Position numbers and translations under genes: made by a program
NCBI RefSeq assembly: GCF_004363295.1
Contig: NZ_SNYQ01000001.1
Span: 310,001 to 374,000, forward strand
Origin: Mesocricetibacter intestinalis
Lineage (GTDB): Bacteria > Pseudomonadota > Gammaproteobacteria > Enterobacterales > Pasteurellaceae
Length of the DNA: 64,000 nt
Direction: 5' to 3'
Notes under the pieces: model-generated
Told to the model about the DNA's origin: nothing
Database searches by the model: none
What the model saw: only the letters and a program-made list of their open reading frames with translations
Part shown: piece by piece, positions 7,309-17,378 of the stretch
Layout of the letters: each line of letters begins with the position of its first letter
Position numbering within the stretch: the stretch's first letter is position 1

Positions 7309-8880
7309 TTGAGTAAAGGCTTATTAAAATCGGGCATTATCGTGAGCTCGATGACCTTATTATCACGTATCCTCGGTCTTGTGCGTGATATTGTGGTGGC
7401 GAATATTATCGGTGCTGGGGCGGCGGCGGATGTTTTCCTGTTCGCTAACCGTATTCCTAATTTTTTGCGCCGCCTGTTTGCCGAAGGGGCATTCTCTCAG
7501 GCCTTTGTCCCGGTGTTGGCGGAATACCGTAAAAGCGGTGATCCGGATGCGACCCGGGCGTTTATTGCTAAGGTTTCCGGCACCCTGGGCGGTTTGGTCA
7601 GCATAGTAACTCTAACGGCGATGATTGCTTCGCCGCTTGTGGCCGCATTGTTCGGTACCGGTTGGTTTCTCGATTGGCTGAATGGGGGGCCGAACGGGGC
7701 GAAATTTACTCAGGCTTCGCTGTTACTGAAAATTACTTTTCCTTACCTATGGTTTATTACCTTTGTTGCATTATCCGGCGCTATTTTGAATACGCTGGGA
7801 AAATTCGGCGTAATGTCTTTTTCCCCGGTGTTACTCAATATTGCCATGATCAGCTGCGCATTGTTTCTAGCGCCGCAGATGGAAAGCCCGGATTTGGCAT
7901 TGGCTATCGGCATTTTTTTAGGCGGCTTACTGCAATTTTTGTTTCAAATCCCTTTCTTGAAACGGGCGGGGCTTTTGGTTAAGCCTAAGTGGGCTTGGCA
8001 TGACGAAGGGGTGAAAAAAATCCGTACCCTGATGATTCCCGCATTGTTCGGGGTATCAGTCAGTCAGATTAATTTACTGTTAGATACCTTTATCGCCAGT
8101 TTTTTAATGACCGGCTCCATCAGCTGGTTGTATTATTCCGATCGTTTGTTGGAATTTCCGCTCGGTTTATTCGGCATCGCCATTTCCACCGTGATTCTGC
8201 CTACTCTTTCCCGTCATCATGTTAACGGACGGGAGCAGGCGGGCGGCGTTGAAGCTTTCCGTACCACTATGGATTGGGGCGTGCGCATGATTTTGCTGCT
8301 CGGCCTGCCGGCAATGATTGGTATTGCGGTACTGGCGCGGCCGATGTTACTGGTTCTATTTATGCGCGGCGAATTCAGCGCTTATGACGTGGAAGCTGCC
8401 GCTTTATCCCTCTGGGCATTTAATGCCGGTTTGCTGAGCTTTATGCTGATTAAGATTCTGGCCAACGGCTATTACGCCAGACAGGATACCAAAACGCCGG
8501 TGAAAATCGGTATTATCGCCATGCTCAGCAATATGGGATTTAATCTGTTGGCGATCCCTTTCAGTTATGTGGGGCTGGCTATGGCCTCGGCCATGTCGGC
8601 GACCCTTAACGCCTATTTGCTGTATCGCGGATTGGTAAAAGAAGATGTATACAGGTTCAGTTCGAAAAGTGCGGTCTTTTTTATCCGGATTTTATGCGCC
8701 GCCTTGGTGATGGGCGCCTTGGTCTGGCATTTTTCCCCGGCCATGGAAAGCTGGTACGCCATGCCCTTTATGCAGCGTCTGCACTGGCTGGCATGGTTGA
8801 TTGCATTGGCGGTTTGCAGCTATTTGGCGATGTTGGTGCTGTGCGGTATCCGTGTCCGTGATTTGCTGGCCAGAGGATAG
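7309..8880 (+). CDS. murJ: Lipid II flippase MurJ
   Basis: Inner-membrane flippase of the MOP exporter superfamily that moves lipid II to the periplasm for peptidoglycan synthesis. It is 523 residues with about 14 membrane segments. Family signatures include LSRILGLVRD near residue 18, GAGAAADVFLFANRIPNFLRR just after, and YYARQDTKTPVKIG in the C-terminal half. The frame is open from a TTG at 7291, but TTG at 7309 gives the usual family start (M)SKGLLKSGI and has AAAGAG upstream at suitable distance, so I prefer it. It heads a same-strand group with an EamA transporter, ribF, ileS, lspA and ispH. An uptake signal lies inside at 8667-8675. Confidence 0.92.
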   Translation: MSKGLLKSGIIVSSMTLLSRILGLVRDIVVANIIGAGAAADVFLFANRIPNFLRRLFAEGAFSQAFVPVLAEYRKSGDPDATRAFIAKVSGTLGGLVSIVTLTAMIASPLVAALFGTGWFLDWLNGGPNGAKFTQASLLLKITFPYLWFITFVALSGAILNTLGKFGVMSFSPVLLNIAMISCALFLAPQMESPDLALAIGIFLGGLLQFLFQIPFLKRAGLLVKPKWAWHDEGVKKIRTLMIPALFGVSVSQINLLLDTFIASFLMTGSISWLYYSDRLLEFPLGLFGIAISTVILPTLSRHHVNGREQAGGVEAFRTTMDWGVRMILLLGLPAMIGIAVLARPMLLVLFMRGEFSAYDVEAAALSLWAFNAGLLSFMLIKILANGYYARQDTKTPVKIGIIAMLSNMGFNLLAIPFSYVGLAMASAMSATLNAYLLYRGLVKEDVYRFSSKSAVFFIRILCAALVMGALVWHFSPAMESWYAMPFMQRLHWLAWLIALAVCSYLAMLVLCGIRVRDLLARG

Positions 8881-8898
8881 GGGAAGAATTAAAAACTT

Positions 8899-9777
8899 AT
8901 GATTTACCAATTGATAGCGGTTTTTATCTGGGCAAGCGCCTTTATTGCCGGTAAATATACCTATGAAATTATGGATCCCGTGTTAATGGTTCAGCTGCGC
9001 CTGATGATTCCCGCGCTGATTATATTACCGCTATTTTTTAAAGCTTACCGCCGGATTCAACCTCATTTGCGTAAAAAGGTCTGGTTACTGGCATTGTTGA
9101 ATTTCCCGCTGGCGTTTATTTTGCAGTTTACCGGACTGTACTACACCTCCGCCGCCAGTGCGGTAACAATGATTGGTATGGAACCCTTAATCGTAGTGAT
9201 GGTCGGGTATTTTTTCTTCCGGCAGCGGGTCAGACCCCATGATTGGTTATTGAGCCTAATTGCTTTTCTGGGGATCGGGTTGACTGTTTTCGGTGCGGAG
9301 GAAAACGGCAATATCAGCTTATTAGGCTGTATGCTGGTTTTGGCTTCGGGAATTGTTTTCGCCTTTTGTATTTATCTTGGCAAACAGGTAATGAAGGAAA
9401 TCAATCCCGCCCTATACACTAACGTTATTATCGTGCTGGGGAGTTTATTATGTATTCCGTTTAGCTTGCTGTTGGTACGCGACTGGAATATTACCCCTAC
9501 TGTGAAGGGGATCTCCGCCCTGTTTTATTTGGGGATCGGTTGCAGTTGGGTGGCGGTCTGGCTGTGGAATATGGGGCTGCAGAATACCTCGGCCAATGTA
9601 TCCAGTATTATTAATACCTTGGAACCCGTTTTCGGCGTATTTTTGGCAATTATCCTGCTCGGCGACAGTCTGTCTTTTATTACCGCGATCGGTATCCTGT
9701 GCGTTATCGGCGCCACCATGCTGTCGGTATTGTCGCCCTTCCTGAAAAAACATACTTATAGGCGCAAAACCGGCTGA
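8899..9777 (+). CDS. EamA/DMT-family transporter
   Basis: A 292-residue inner-membrane protein with ten hydrophobic segments arranged as two EamA repeats of five (about residues 1-130 and 140-280). Conserved EamA features are the opening IWASAFIAGKYTYE, the YYTSAASAVTMIGMEPL stretch at the end of repeat 1 and the parallel TSANVSSIINTLEPVFGVF in repeat 2. Relatives export amino acids or other metabolites, or act as permeases of unknown substrate, so no substrate can be assigned. It starts 18 bases after murJ and is probably cotranscribed with it. Confidence 0.85.
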   Translation: MIYQLIAVFIWASAFIAGKYTYEIMDPVLMVQLRLMIPALIILPLFFKAYRRIQPHLRKKVWLLALLNFPLAFILQFTGLYYTSAASAVTMIGMEPLIVVMVGYFFFRQRVRPHDWLLSLIAFLGIGLTVFGAEENGNISLLGCMLVLASGIVFAFCIYLGKQVMKEINPALYTNVIIVLGSLLCIPFSLLLVRDWNITPTVKGISALFYLGIGCSWVAVWLWNMGLQNTSANVSSIINTLEPVFGVFLAIILLGDSLSFITAIGILCVIGATMLSVLSPFLKKHTYRRKTG

Positions 9778-9828
9778 AGACGGGGGCGAGTCTGCGGCGG
9801 CGCCCTTTAATTTTTAGGGATTAATGCG

Positions 9829-9834
9829 TATAAT
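9829..9834 (+). promoter_or_regulatory. Probable -10 element of ribF
   Basis: A perfect TATAAT lies 53 bases before the ribF ATG, with a poor -35 (TTTAAT, 9806-9811) 17 bases upstream. This would give ribF-ileS-lspA-ispH a promoter separate from murJ. Confidence 0.45.
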
Positions 9835-9887
9835 GGCGACCATTTTTCTCAGTTAACCTTCGTAATTGATTCAGAGCGGAAGATCTC

Positions 9888-10823
9888 ATGCAACTTATTC
9901 GCGGAATGCATAATCTGCAGGGTAAAATACCGGGTTGTGCATTGACCATCGGTAATTTTGACGGCGTTCATTTAGGTCATCAGGCGATACTGCGCCGTCT
10001 GCGCCGTAAGGCGGACGAATTACAACTGCCGATGGCGGTAATGTTATTCGAACCTCAGCCGCGCGAATATTTCTCCGGTCAAAATGCTCCGGCTCGTTTA
10101 ATGCGCTTGCGCGATAAGCTGACTCATTTGGATAAAGCGGGCGCCGATTATGTTATTTGCGTTAAATTCGATCGGCAGTTTTCCGCATTGCCCGCACAGG
10201 TTTTTATCCGCGATTGGTTAGTAGGCCGGCTGGCGGTCGGTTTTTTAAGCCTGGGGGACGATTTTCGCTTCGGCGCACAGCGTACGGGAGACTTTTCGCT
10301 GTTATGTAGGGAATCCGCCCGCTTCGGTTTTCAGGTAGAAGAGAACCCGACCTTCTATCTGGGCGAACAACGGGTTAGCAGTACGGCGATTCGCCGCGCG
10401 TTGGCTGAAAATGATTTGGAAGCGGCAGAGCTTATGCTGGGACGGCCTTATGCCATTACCGGACGGGTGGCTCATGGTAATAAACTGGGGCGCACCATCG
10501 GCTTTCCCACCGCTAATATTCTGTTACACCGACAGGTGAACCCCGTACATGGTGTTTATGCGGTAAAAGTGCGGTTGAAAAACAGAAAGTTTTTTTATGG
10601 GGTGGCGAATATCGGTCGGCGTCCCACCATTAACGGGGTAAAACAATTGCTGGAAGTGCATCTGTTTGATTTTAATCAGGATATTTACGGGCAGCCCTTG
10701 GAGGTGATTCTTTGTCGCCATCTTCGTGCAGAAATGAAGTTTCCTTCCTTTGAACATTTAAAACAACAGATCGCACGAGATGTAGGCAGTGCGTACGCTT
10801 TTTTCAGCAAAAAAACGCTTTAA
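9888..10823 (+). CDS. ribF: Bifunctional riboflavin kinase / FAD synthetase
   Basis: Converts riboflavin to FMN and then FAD. The protein is 311 residues. The N-terminal nucleotidyltransferase domain shows IGNFDGVHLGHQAILRRLR near residue 22 and GDDFRFGAQRTG near 124. The C-terminal riboflavin kinase domain starts about residue 185 with GRVAHGNKLGRTIGFPTANI, which contains the conserved PTAN motif. FAD made by it is needed by FrdA, encoded later in the window. ribF upstream of ileS, lspA and ispH is the classical gammaproteobacterial order. An uptake signal lies at 10567-10575. Confidence 0.95.
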   Translation: MQLIRGMHNLQGKIPGCALTIGNFDGVHLGHQAILRRLRRKADELQLPMAVMLFEPQPREYFSGQNAPARLMRLRDKLTHLDKAGADYVICVKFDRQFSALPAQVFIRDWLVGRLAVGFLSLGDDFRFGAQRTGDFSLLCRESARFGFQVEENPTFYLGEQRVSSTAIRRALAENDLEAAELMLGRPYAITGRVAHGNKLGRTIGFPTANILLHRQVNPVHGVYAVKVRLKNRKFFYGVANIGRRPTINGVKQLLEVHLFDFNQDIYGQPLEVILCRHLRAEMKFPSFEHLKQQIARDVGSAYAFFSKKTL

Positions 10824-10847
10824 TTCAAAGGCGAAAAACGCTATAAC
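10819..10847 (+). promoter_or_regulatory. Possible ileS promoter
   Basis: TTTAAT (10819-10824) and TATAAC (10842-10847) are 17 bases apart, overlapping the end of ribF, about 105 bases before ileS. The -35 is weak. No T-box leader is visible, as expected for a gammaproteobacterium. Confidence 0.35.
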
Positions 10848-10953
10848 TAGAAACCGTTAAGATTTTTCCGTCGGCGCTAAATAAGCGGTAAAAACCCTAG
10901 CCGACAGCAAACGGATTTAATCTATTTTTAATTAAAAAACATGGAATAAACAA

Positions 10954-13773
10954 ATGTCTGAGCAAAATTTTGATTATAAGAACAGCCTGAACCTGCCGGA
11001 AACCGATTTTCCGATGCGCGGGGATCTGGCAAAACGCGAACCGGCCATGCTGAAAAGTTGGTATGACAAAGCGCTGTATCAAAAAATCCGTCAGTTTTCC
11101 AAAGGGAAAAAATCCTTTATTTTGCATGACGGCCCTCCTTATGCCAACGGTACCATTCATATCGGCCATGCAGTCAACAAAATTTTAAAAGACATTATTG
11201 TTAAATCCAAAACCGCACTGGGGTTTGACAGCCCTTATATTCCGGGTTGGGACTGCCACGGCTTGCCGATTGAATTAAAAGTGGAAGGTTTGGTGGGCAA
11301 ACCGAATCAGAATATTTCCGCCGCCCAATTCCGCGAGGAATGCCGTAAATATGCACGCGAGCAGGTGGAAGGTCAGAAAAAGGATTTTATCCGTCTGGGC
11401 GTATTGGGAGATTGGGAACATCCTTATCTGACGATGGATTTCGAGACGGAAGCCAATATTATCCGTGCCTTCGGTAAAGTGGTGGATAACGGCCATTTGT
11501 ATAAGGGGTATAAACCGGTACACTGGTGTTTGGATTGCGCCTCTTCGCTGGCGGAAGCGGAAGTGGAATATGAGGACAGAACATCGCCTTCCATTTATGT
11601 GCGTTTCAGCGCTGAAGATGAAGCGGCGGTATTAAGTAAATTCCATCTGAATCAGCAAGGCAAGGGCAAGGTTTCTGCGGTAATCTGGACTACCACGCCT
11701 TGGACTCTGCCTTCCAACCGAGCGATTGCGGTGAATCCTGAACTGGATTATGTGTTGGTGCAGTTCGGGCAGGAGCGTATTATCCTGGCGCAGGCTCTGG
11801 TAGAAAGCGTAGCTAAAGCGGTAGGCGCTGAAGAGATTGAAATTTTAGGTGCGGCCAAAGGTGCGGATTTGGAGTTACTGCGTTTTAATCATCCTTTCTA
11901 TGCTTTCAGCGTGCCTGTGGTTCTGGGCGAGCATGTAACCACCGACGGCGGTACCGGATTGGTTCATACCGCACCGGATCATGGTTTGGACGACTTTATG
12001 GTGTCGCAGAATTATGATATTGAAATGGCCGGTTTAGTCGGTAATGACGGTAAGTTCAGTGAAAATACGCCGTTTTTTGCCGGCAAAGCTGTATTTGAAA
12101 GCAATCCGCTGGTGGTGGAAAAATTAGAGCAAACGGGCGCATTGATGAAACTGGAAAAAATCCGTCATAGCTACCCGCATTGCTGGCGACATAAAACGCC
12201 GATTATTTTCCGTGCCACGCCGCAATGGTTTGTCGGTATGGAAGTTCAAGGTTTACGCGCTCAGGCATTAAGTGAAATTAAGCGGGTGCGTTGGATTCCG
12301 GACTGGGGTCAGGCGCGTATCGAAAAAATGGTGGAAAATCGTCCGGACTGGTGTATTTCACGCCAACGTACCTGGGGCGTACCTGTTACTTTATTTATTC
12401 ATAAACAAACGGAGCAACTGCATCCGCGTACCGTAGAGCTGATTGAAGAAGTGGCTAAACTGGTGGAGCAGAAAGGGATTCAGGCCTGGTGGGATCTTGA
12501 ACCGGCGGATTTATTAGGGGAAGATGCCCCAAATTATATGAAGGTGGTGGATACCCTGGACGTTTGGTTCGATTCCGGTTCCACCTATTATTCCGTGGTG
12601 AAAGCGCGCAGCGAATTTAATGGCCATGAAGCGGATATGTATCTGGAAGGTTCGGATCAACACCGCGGCTGGTTTATGTCCTCGCTGATGTTATCTACCG
12701 CTACCGATAATAAGGCGCCTTACAAACAGGTACTGACCCATGGTTTCACCGTTGATGGCCAGGGGCGCAAAATGTCGAAATCCATCGGAAATACCGTAAC
12801 GCCACAGCAAGTAACCGATAAGTTCGGCGCCGATATTTTGCGTTTATGGGTCGCTTCTACCGATTATACCGGGGAAATTTCGGTATCTGACGAAATTTTA
12901 AAAAGAGCGGCGGATGCTTATCGCCGTATCCGTAATACTTCCCGTTTCCTACTGGCTAATCTAAAGGGATTTGATCCGGTGCGGGATTGTGTGAAAGCGG
13001 AGGAAATGATCGCCTTGGATCGCTGGGCGGTGGATTGCGCATTGCGGGCGCAGAACGAAATTAAAGAAGCCTATGATAATTATCAGTTCCATACGGTGGT
13101 GCAGCGTTTAATGAAGTTCTGTTCCATTGAAATGGGTTCTTTCTATCTGGATATTATCAAGGATCGTCAGTACACCACAAAAGCCGACAGCCTTGCCCGC
13201 CGCAGCTGTCAGACCGCTTTATGGCATATTGCCGAAGCTTTGGTACGCTGGATTGCCCCTATATTGTCCTTTACGGCCGATGAAATCTGGCGGCATATTC
13301 CGGGCCAACGCGGTGAATTTGTATTTACCGAAGAATTTTATACCGGGCTGTTCCCGCTAAATAAAAACGAGAGCATGGACGATGCCTATTGGCAACAGAT
13401 TCTGACCTTGCGCGATGAGGTTAACCGTATTCTTGAACAGGCGCGTAACGATAAGGTGATAGGTGCGGCGTTGGAGGCGGAATTAACCGTTTATGCCGAT
13501 GAGCATTACGCCGAATTACTCGTCCGTTTACAAAACGAACTACGCTTTGTACTTATTACTTCGAAGGCTGAAGTGAAACCGCTGGCTCAGGCGGATGTAG
13601 CGGAAGGGGAAGTAAAAGGCTTTGCGGTTAAGGTCGTCCGTTCGGCACAACAGAAATGCCCGCGTTGCTGGCATTATTCCGACAGCATCGGCAGCAATCC
13701 TAAACATCCGAGCATCTGCGCCCGTTGTGTGGAAAATGTCGAAGGTCAGGGCGAAATTCGTCGCTTCGCTTAA
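10954..13773 (+). CDS. ileS: Isoleucyl-tRNA synthetase
   Basis: Class I aminoacyl-tRNA synthetase that charges tRNA-Ile, with an editing domain that removes valine. It is 939 residues, the usual bacterial length. The HIGH motif occurs as [16 protein letters not shown] near residue 58 and the KMSKS motif as [11 protein letters not shown] near 605. [16 protein letters not shown]-like sequence ([10 protein letters not shown]) near 248 belongs to the editing domain. The C-terminal zinc finger has CPRCWHYS and CARCVENV in the last 50 residues. The next gene, lspA, follows after 102 bases that hold a hairpin. Confidence 0.98.
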   Translation: MSEQNFDYKNSLNLPETDFPMRGDLAKREPAMLKSWYDKALYQKIRQFSKGKKSFILHDGPPYANGTIHIGHAVNKILKDIIVKSKTALGFDSPYIPGWDCHGLPIELKVEGLVGKPNQNISAAQFREECRKYAREQVEGQKKDFIRLGVLGDWEHPYLTMDFETEANIIRAFGKVVDNGHLYKGYKPVHWCLDCASSLAEAEVEYEDRTSPSIYVRFSAEDEAAVLSKFHLNQQGKGKVSAVIWTTTPWTLPSNRAIAVNPELDYVLVQFGQERIILAQALVESVAKAVGAEEIEILGAAKGADLELLRFNHPFYAFSVPVVLGEHVTTDGGTGLVHTAPDHGLDDFMVSQNYDIEMAGLVGNDGKFSENTPFFAGKAVFESNPLVVEKLEQTGALMKLEKIRHSYPHCWRHKTPIIFRATPQWFVGMEVQGLRAQALSEIKRVRWIPDWGQARIEKMVENRPDWCISRQRTWGVPVTLFIHKQTEQLHPRTVELIEEVAKLVEQKGIQAWWDLEPADLLGEDAPNYMKVVDTLDVWFDSGSTYYSVVKARSEFNGHEADMYLEGSDQHRGWFMSSLMLSTATDNKAPYKQVLTHGFTVDGQGRKMSKSIGNTVTPQQVTDKFGADILRLWVASTDYTGEISVSDEILKRAADAYRRIRNTSRFLLANLKGFDPVRDCVKAEEMIALDRWAVDCALRAQNEIKEAYDNYQFHTVVQRLMKFCSIEMGSFYLDIIKDRQYTTKADSLARRSCQTALWHIAEALVRWIAPILSFTADEIWRHIPGQRGEFVFTEEFYTGLFPLNKNESMDDAYWQQILTLRDEVNRILEQARNDKVIGAALEAELTVYADEHYAELLVRLQNELRFVLITSKAEVKPLAQADVAEGEVKGFAVKVVRSAQQKCPRCWHYSDSIGSNPKHPSICARCVENVEGQGEIRRFA

Positions 13774-13803
13774 AGGTTTTTGCGTACGCAGAGCTTTATA
13801 TCA

Positions 13804-13831
13804 AACCCCGTGCCTTGAAAAGCACGGGGTT
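13804..13831. other. Strong hairpin between ileS and lspA, no T run
   Basis: AACCCCGTGC and GCACGGGGTT form a perfect 10-base stem with an 8-base loop. The following bases (CAATGTAGAA) contain no T run, so it is not a standard terminator. It could act in RNA processing or protect the ileS 3' end. Confidence 0.5.
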
Positions 13832-13875
13832 CAATGTAGAAAATACTAATTTAGCGCAATTAAAGGAATATCTTC

Positions 13876-14373
13876 ATGTCCGCAAGAACGGGACTTTCTT
13901 TTTTATGGTTAAGTGCGGTTGTTTTTTGCCTTGATTTATTTAGTAAATATTTAGTGGTAAAGAATTTTGAACTGTATGAAAGTATTAATGTTTTTCCGCT
14001 GTTTAATTTAACTTACGTACGTAATTACGGTGCCGCCTTCAGTTTTCTGGCGGAACACGGTGGTTGGCAGAAATATTTATTTATTCTATTAGCGATTGCC
14101 GTATCCCTTATGCTGGTTTATTTTTTAGCTAAAAACAGCTTTGCCCAGAAGCTCCAGAATTCAGCCTATGCCCTGATTATCGGCGGTGCGTTGGCAAATA
14201 TGGCGGATCGCAGCTACCATGGTTTCGTGGTGGATTTTTTAGATTTTTACTGGGATATTTATCATTATCCTATCTTTAATCTTGCCGATGTGGCGATTTG
14301 TATCGGCGCGGGGCTCTTGGCATTGGATGCGGTTAAAAATAGCGAGCATAAAAAGAGTGAAGGAAATCAATGA
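13876..14373 (+). CDS. lspA: Prolipoprotein signal peptidase
   Basis: Inner-membrane aspartic protease (signal peptidase II) that removes signal peptides from diacylglyceryl-modified prolipoproteins. It is 165 residues with four membrane segments. The catalytic aspartates are Asp120 in VVDFLDFYW and Asp138 in [16 protein letters not shown] near residue 50 is also conserved. The stop overlaps the ispH start by four bases (ATGA), which couples the two. An uptake signal at 13911-13919 is embedded in the first codons. One likely client is the small lipoprotein at 32094. Confidence 0.96.
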   Translation: MSARTGLSFLWLSAVVFCLDLFSKYLVVKNFELYESINVFPLFNLTYVRNYGAAFSFLAEHGGWQKYLFILLAIAVSLMLVYFLAKNSFAQKLQNSAYALIIGGALANMADRSYHGFVVDFLDFYWDIYHYPIFNLADVAICIGAGLLALDAVKNSEHKKSEGNQ

Positions 14374-15314
14374 AAATTCTTTTAGCTAATCCGCGCGGTT
14401 TTTGCGCCGGCGTGGATCGTGCCATCAGTATCGTCGAGTTGGCGCTGGAAATTCATGGCGCACCGATTTATGTGCGACATGAAGTGGTGCATAATCGTTT
14501 CGTGGTAAACGGATTACGGCAGCGCGGGGCGATTTTTGTCGAGGAACTAAATGAGGTGCCGGACGGCGCCATTGTGATTTTTTCTGCCCACGGCGTTTCG
14601 CAATCGGTACGCCAAGAAGCGAAAAACCGTAATCTGAAAGTATTTGACGCTACCTGTCCGCTGGTAACTAAAGTCCATATGCAGGTTGCCCGCGCAAGTC
14701 GCAAAGGTACCCAGGCTATTTTAATCGGGCATCAGGGGCATCCCGAAGTGGAAGGTACCATGGGGCAGTACGATAATGCGGAAGGGGGAATTTTTCTGGT
14801 GGAAAATGTGGAGGATATTGCGAATTTATCCTTGCAGGACGATAGTAACCTTACCTTTATGACCCAAACCACATTATCCATTGATGATACCGCCGATGTT
14901 ATCGAAGCCTTGAAGGAAAAATACCCCGCCATTCAGGGGCCGCGCAAAAACGATATCTGTTATGCGACGACCAATCGCCAGCAGGCGGTGCGGGAATTGG
15001 CGCAACAGGCGGATTTGGTAATAGTTGTAGGCTCGAAAAACTCTTCCAATTCCAATCGTCTGGCGGAATTGGCGTCCCGTATGGGAACCCGTTCAAAACT
15101 TATCGACGATGCCGAGGATATTGAACCGAACTGGCTTGAAAATGTTGAAATTATCGGCTTGACGGCAGGTGCCTCGGCGCCGGAAGTTCTGGTGCAGTCG
15201 GTAATTGAACGTCTGAAACTGTTAGGGGTGGATAGCGTGGAAGAACTGCGCGGTTGCGAAGAAAATACCGTATTCGAAGTTCCGAAAGAATTAAGGATTA
15301 AAGCGGTCAACTGA
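14370..15314 (+). CDS. ispH: 4-hydroxy-3-methylbut-2-enyl diphosphate reductase
   Basis: Last enzyme of the non-mevalonate isoprenoid pathway, reducing HMBPP to IPP and DMAPP with a [4Fe-4S] cluster. It is 314 residues. The three cluster cysteines are Cys12 ([10 protein letters not shown]), Cys96 ([10 protein letters not shown]) and Cys197 ([10 protein letters not shown]). His41, His74 and His124 lie in the expected conserved places ([23 protein letters not shown]). It overlaps lspA by four bases and ends at a strong terminator. Its cluster depends on the isc system encoded at 53-58 kb. Confidence 0.97.
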   Translation: MKILLANPRGFCAGVDRAISIVELALEIHGAPIYVRHEVVHNRFVVNGLRQRGAIFVEELNEVPDGAIVIFSAHGVSQSVRQEAKNRNLKVFDATCPLVTKVHMQVARASRKGTQAILIGHQGHPEVEGTMGQYDNAEGGIFLVENVEDIANLSLQDDSNLTFMTQTTLSIDDTADVIEALKEKYPAIQGPRKNDICYATTNRQQAVRELAQQADLVIVVGSKNSSNSNRLAELASRMGTRSKLIDDAEDIEPNWLENVEIIGLTAGASAPEVLVQSVIERLKLLGVDSVEELRGCEENTVFEVPKELRIKAVN

Positions 15315-15363
15315 GCGAACATAAACTGAGTGAGCCAAGCCTCTCGATTCCTCTCCATATCTC

Positions 15364-15404
15364 TGCCGGATAAATTGCCTGGGGTAATTTATCCGGCAAG
15401 TTTT
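15364..15404 (+). terminator. Terminator after ispH
   Basis: A perfect 13-base stem (15364-15376 with 15386-15398) has a 9-base loop and is followed by AGTTTT. It ends the ribF-ileS-lspA-ispH unit. Confidence 0.85.
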
Positions 15405-15423
15405 AATTACACTTCCTTATTTA

Positions 15424-15439
15424 TGCGATCCCGATCCGA
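15424..15439 (+). promoter_or_regulatory. CRP-S (Sxy-dependent) competence site of comEA
   Basis: TGCGATCCCGATCCGA has the TGCGA-N6-TC.. shape that marks CRP-S sites. These need both CRP and the competence activator Sxy, rather than the TGTGA of ordinary CRP sites. It lies about 115 bases before the comEA ATG. TAGAAT at 15479-15484 is a fitting -10, which would place the site centre about 60 bases before the start of transcription. Site read from the sequence; regulation inferred from Haemophilus competence genes. Confidence 0.65.
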
Positions 15440-15538
15440 AAAGCTCCCGGTAAGTATTGTTCCCCCGTTTTTATTGCATAGAATCGATAAGCGTTGGCTT
15501 TATACAATCTAGGTTTCATTCTGAATAAGGAAGAAATT

Positions 15539-15904
15539 ATGCTGCTTTCAACAAGAAAACTTACCGGACTTATTACTGTATTCGCCGCTTTGCTATTACC
15601 CGTTCAATTGTCGGCGCAATCGTCGGAGCAATCCGCTTCCAAGCTGATGAGTGCGGACGGAATGAATAGCGCTATGGTCGAGGGTAGTCAATCTTCCGCG
15701 CCTTTAGCGGATAAACTGAACATTAATACGGCAAGCGCCGAGGAAATCCAGCAGGCTTTGGTCGGTATAGGTGCGAAAAAAGCACAGGCGATCGTGGATT
15801 ACCGCCAGCAGCACGGTGCTTTTACCGCCGTGGAGCAGTTGTTGGAAGTTAAAGGCATAGGCAATGCCATTCTGGAAAAAAATAAAGACCGGCTGGTTTT
15901 TTAG
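15539..15904 (+). CDS. comEA: ComEA-family competence protein (helix-hairpin-helix DNA-binding)
   Basis: A 121-residue periplasmic protein that binds incoming DNA during natural transformation. The signal peptide covers about residues 1-26 (ends VQLSAQ). A low-complexity Ser/Gln/Ala linker leads to a tandem helix-hairpin-helix domain starting at LNINTASAEEIQQAL (60 onward), with hairpin turns VGIGAKKA and VKGIGNA. The frame is open 15 codons upstream, but ATG at 15539 has AAGGAAG at the right distance and begins the signal peptide. A CRP-S site lies upstream, and uptake signals are abundant in the window, so the machinery and its target sequence are both present. In Pasteurella the homologue is called ComE1. 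Confidence 0.9.
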   Translation: MLLSTRKLTGLITVFAALLLPVQLSAQSSEQSASKLMSADGMNSAMVEGSQSSAPLADKLNINTASAEEIQQALVGIGAKKAQAIVDYRQQHGAFTAVEQLLEVKGIGNAILEKNKDRLVF

Positions 15905-16245
15905 CGAAAAAACTTTTGTTTAATTTTAATCACTCCATTTAGTCATGTTTATACTCCTTTGGTATTCCGGCCCGATATGATATCGGGCTCTTTTTTTATG
16001 TGGCATAAGGTATTTTTCGATATTAACCTAGTGCGGAAATTTAAGCACCGGGGGAAAAATTTAAGTTTGAAATTATTAGCGCTTTAAAGGGGGAATGAAA
16101 GCGGACTTCTTTATTCTGTTTGGACAAGGTTACAAATTTCTGTAAAATTCACTGTAAAAAAAGTTGATTTTTTGATACATTTAGCCACAATTTTTTGTAA
16201 ACTCCACGGACGTTTCTCTCTTTTTTATTTATTAACGGAATTCTT
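15905..16245. other. Intergenic region comEA-mreB
   Basis: After the comEA terminator (15970-15997) about 250 AT-rich bases lead to mreB. CTGTAAAA occurs twice (near 16140 and 16153) and a third TTGTAAA lies near 16195. No gene is seen. The mreB promoter must lie here, but I could not choose a clear one. Confidence 0.55.
15970..15997 (+). terminator. Terminator after comEA
   Basis: GCCCGA and TCGGGC close a loop that is itself pairable, followed by TCTTTTTTT. It lies 66 bases after the comEA stop and insulates mreB. Confidence 0.85.
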
Positions 16246-17298
16246 ATGTTATTTAAAAAAATTCGCGGTTTATTTTCCAATGATCTCTCCATTGATTTGG
16301 GGACGGCGAACACTCTGATTTATGTCAAAGGGCAGGGCATCGTACTGGATGAACCTTCTGTCGTAGCTATTCGTAAAGATCGCGCCGGCTCCCTGAAAAG
16401 CATTATTGCGGTGGGTAAAGACGCTAAAATGATGCTGGGACGTACCTCAAATAATATTGATGCCATTCGCCCGATGAAAGACGGGGTTATCGCCGATTTC
16501 TTCGTAACCGAAAAAATGCTGCAGCATTTTATCAAGCAGGTGCATAGCGGTAACTTTTTACGCCCTAGCCCGCGCGTACTTATTTGCGTGCCGGCCGGCG
16601 CTACTCAGGTGGAGCGTCGCGCCATTAAAGAATCTGCAATAGGTGCAGGTGCGCGCGAGGTCTATTTAATCGAGGAACCTATGGCTGCGGCAATAGGTGC
16701 AAAATTACCGGTGTCAACCCCTACAGGTTCCATGGTAATAGATATCGGTGGCGGTACTACGGAAATTGCGGTAATCGCTTTAAACGGCGTGGCTTATTCT
16801 TCTTCGGTACGTATCGGCGGTGATCGTTTTGACGAAGCCATTATCGCTTATGTGCGTCGTACCTTCGGCTCGATTATCGGTGAAACCACCGCGGAGCATA
16901 TTAAACAGGAAATCGGTACCGCCTATATTCAAGATGATGAAGAAGTGAAGGAAATAGAAGTGTACGGCAGTAACCTGGCGGAGGGGGCGCCGCGCGCATT
17001 CCGTCTGACTTCCCGCGATGTGCTGGAAGCGATTCAACAACCTCTGGACGGCATAGTTACGGCTATGCGTACGGCACTTGAAGAATGTAAACCCGAACAT
17101 GCTGCGGATATTTTTGAACGCGGTATGGTATTAACCGGCGGCGGTGCTTTATTACGTAATATAGATGTGCTGTTGTCGAAAGAATCCGGCGTACCCGTGG
17201 TGGTTGCCGAGGAACCTTTGACCTGCGTCGCTCGCGGCGGCGGCGAAGCCTTGGAGATGATTGATAAACATGGTGGCGATGTCTTCAGTGAAGATTAA
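16246..17298 (+). CDS. mreB: Rod shape-determining protein MreB
   Basis: Bacterial actin homologue that forms membrane-bound filaments and guides lateral wall synthesis. It is 350 residues, near the usual 347. The actin-fold signatures are clear: [14 protein letters not shown] near residue 17 (phosphate 1), [13 protein letters not shown] near 166 (phosphate 2) and [14 protein letters not shown] near 293 (adenosine). The N-terminal [13 protein letters not shown] is the amphipathic membrane-binding helix seen in Gram-negative MreB. mreC and mreD follow; a hairpin of paired uptake signals separates mreB from mreC and may lower downstream expression. Confidence 0.98.
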   Translation: MLFKKIRGLFSNDLSIDLGTANTLIYVKGQGIVLDEPSVVAIRKDRAGSLKSIIAVGKDAKMMLGRTSNNIDAIRPMKDGVIADFFVTEKMLQHFIKQVHSGNFLRPSPRVLICVPAGATQVERRAIKESAIGAGAREVYLIEEPMAAAIGAKLPVSTPTGSMVIDIGGGTTEIAVIALNGVAYSSSVRIGGDRFDEAIIAYVRRTFGSIIGETTAEHIKQEIGTAYIQDDEEVKEIEVYGSNLAEGAPRAFRLTSRDVLEAIQQPLDGIVTAMRTALEECKPEHAADIFERGMVLTGGGALLRNIDVLLSKESGVPVVVAEEPLTCVARGGGEALEMIDKHGGDVFSED

Positions 17299-17326
17299 TA
17301 CGACCTTTCTTTAAGGGTCGAAAAAT

Positions 17327-17355
17327 AAAGTGCGGTAAATTTTGACCGCACTTTT
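17327..17355 (+). terminator. Hairpin of inverted uptake signals between mreB and mreC
   Basis: AAAGTGCGGT (17327-17336) pairs with ACCGCACTTT (17345-17354) across an 8-base loop and is followed by a short T run. It contains two full uptake signals. The placement inside an operon suggests a partial terminator that makes more mreB than mreC/mreD transcript, which is inference. Confidence 0.7.
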
Positions 17356-17378
17356 AGTTTGTTCGGATAAATATACAG

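Noticed and set aside
10824-10953. T-box or other riboswitch before ileS
   Set aside because: The 130-base leader lacks T-box motifs, and T-boxes are not expected in gammaproteobacteria.
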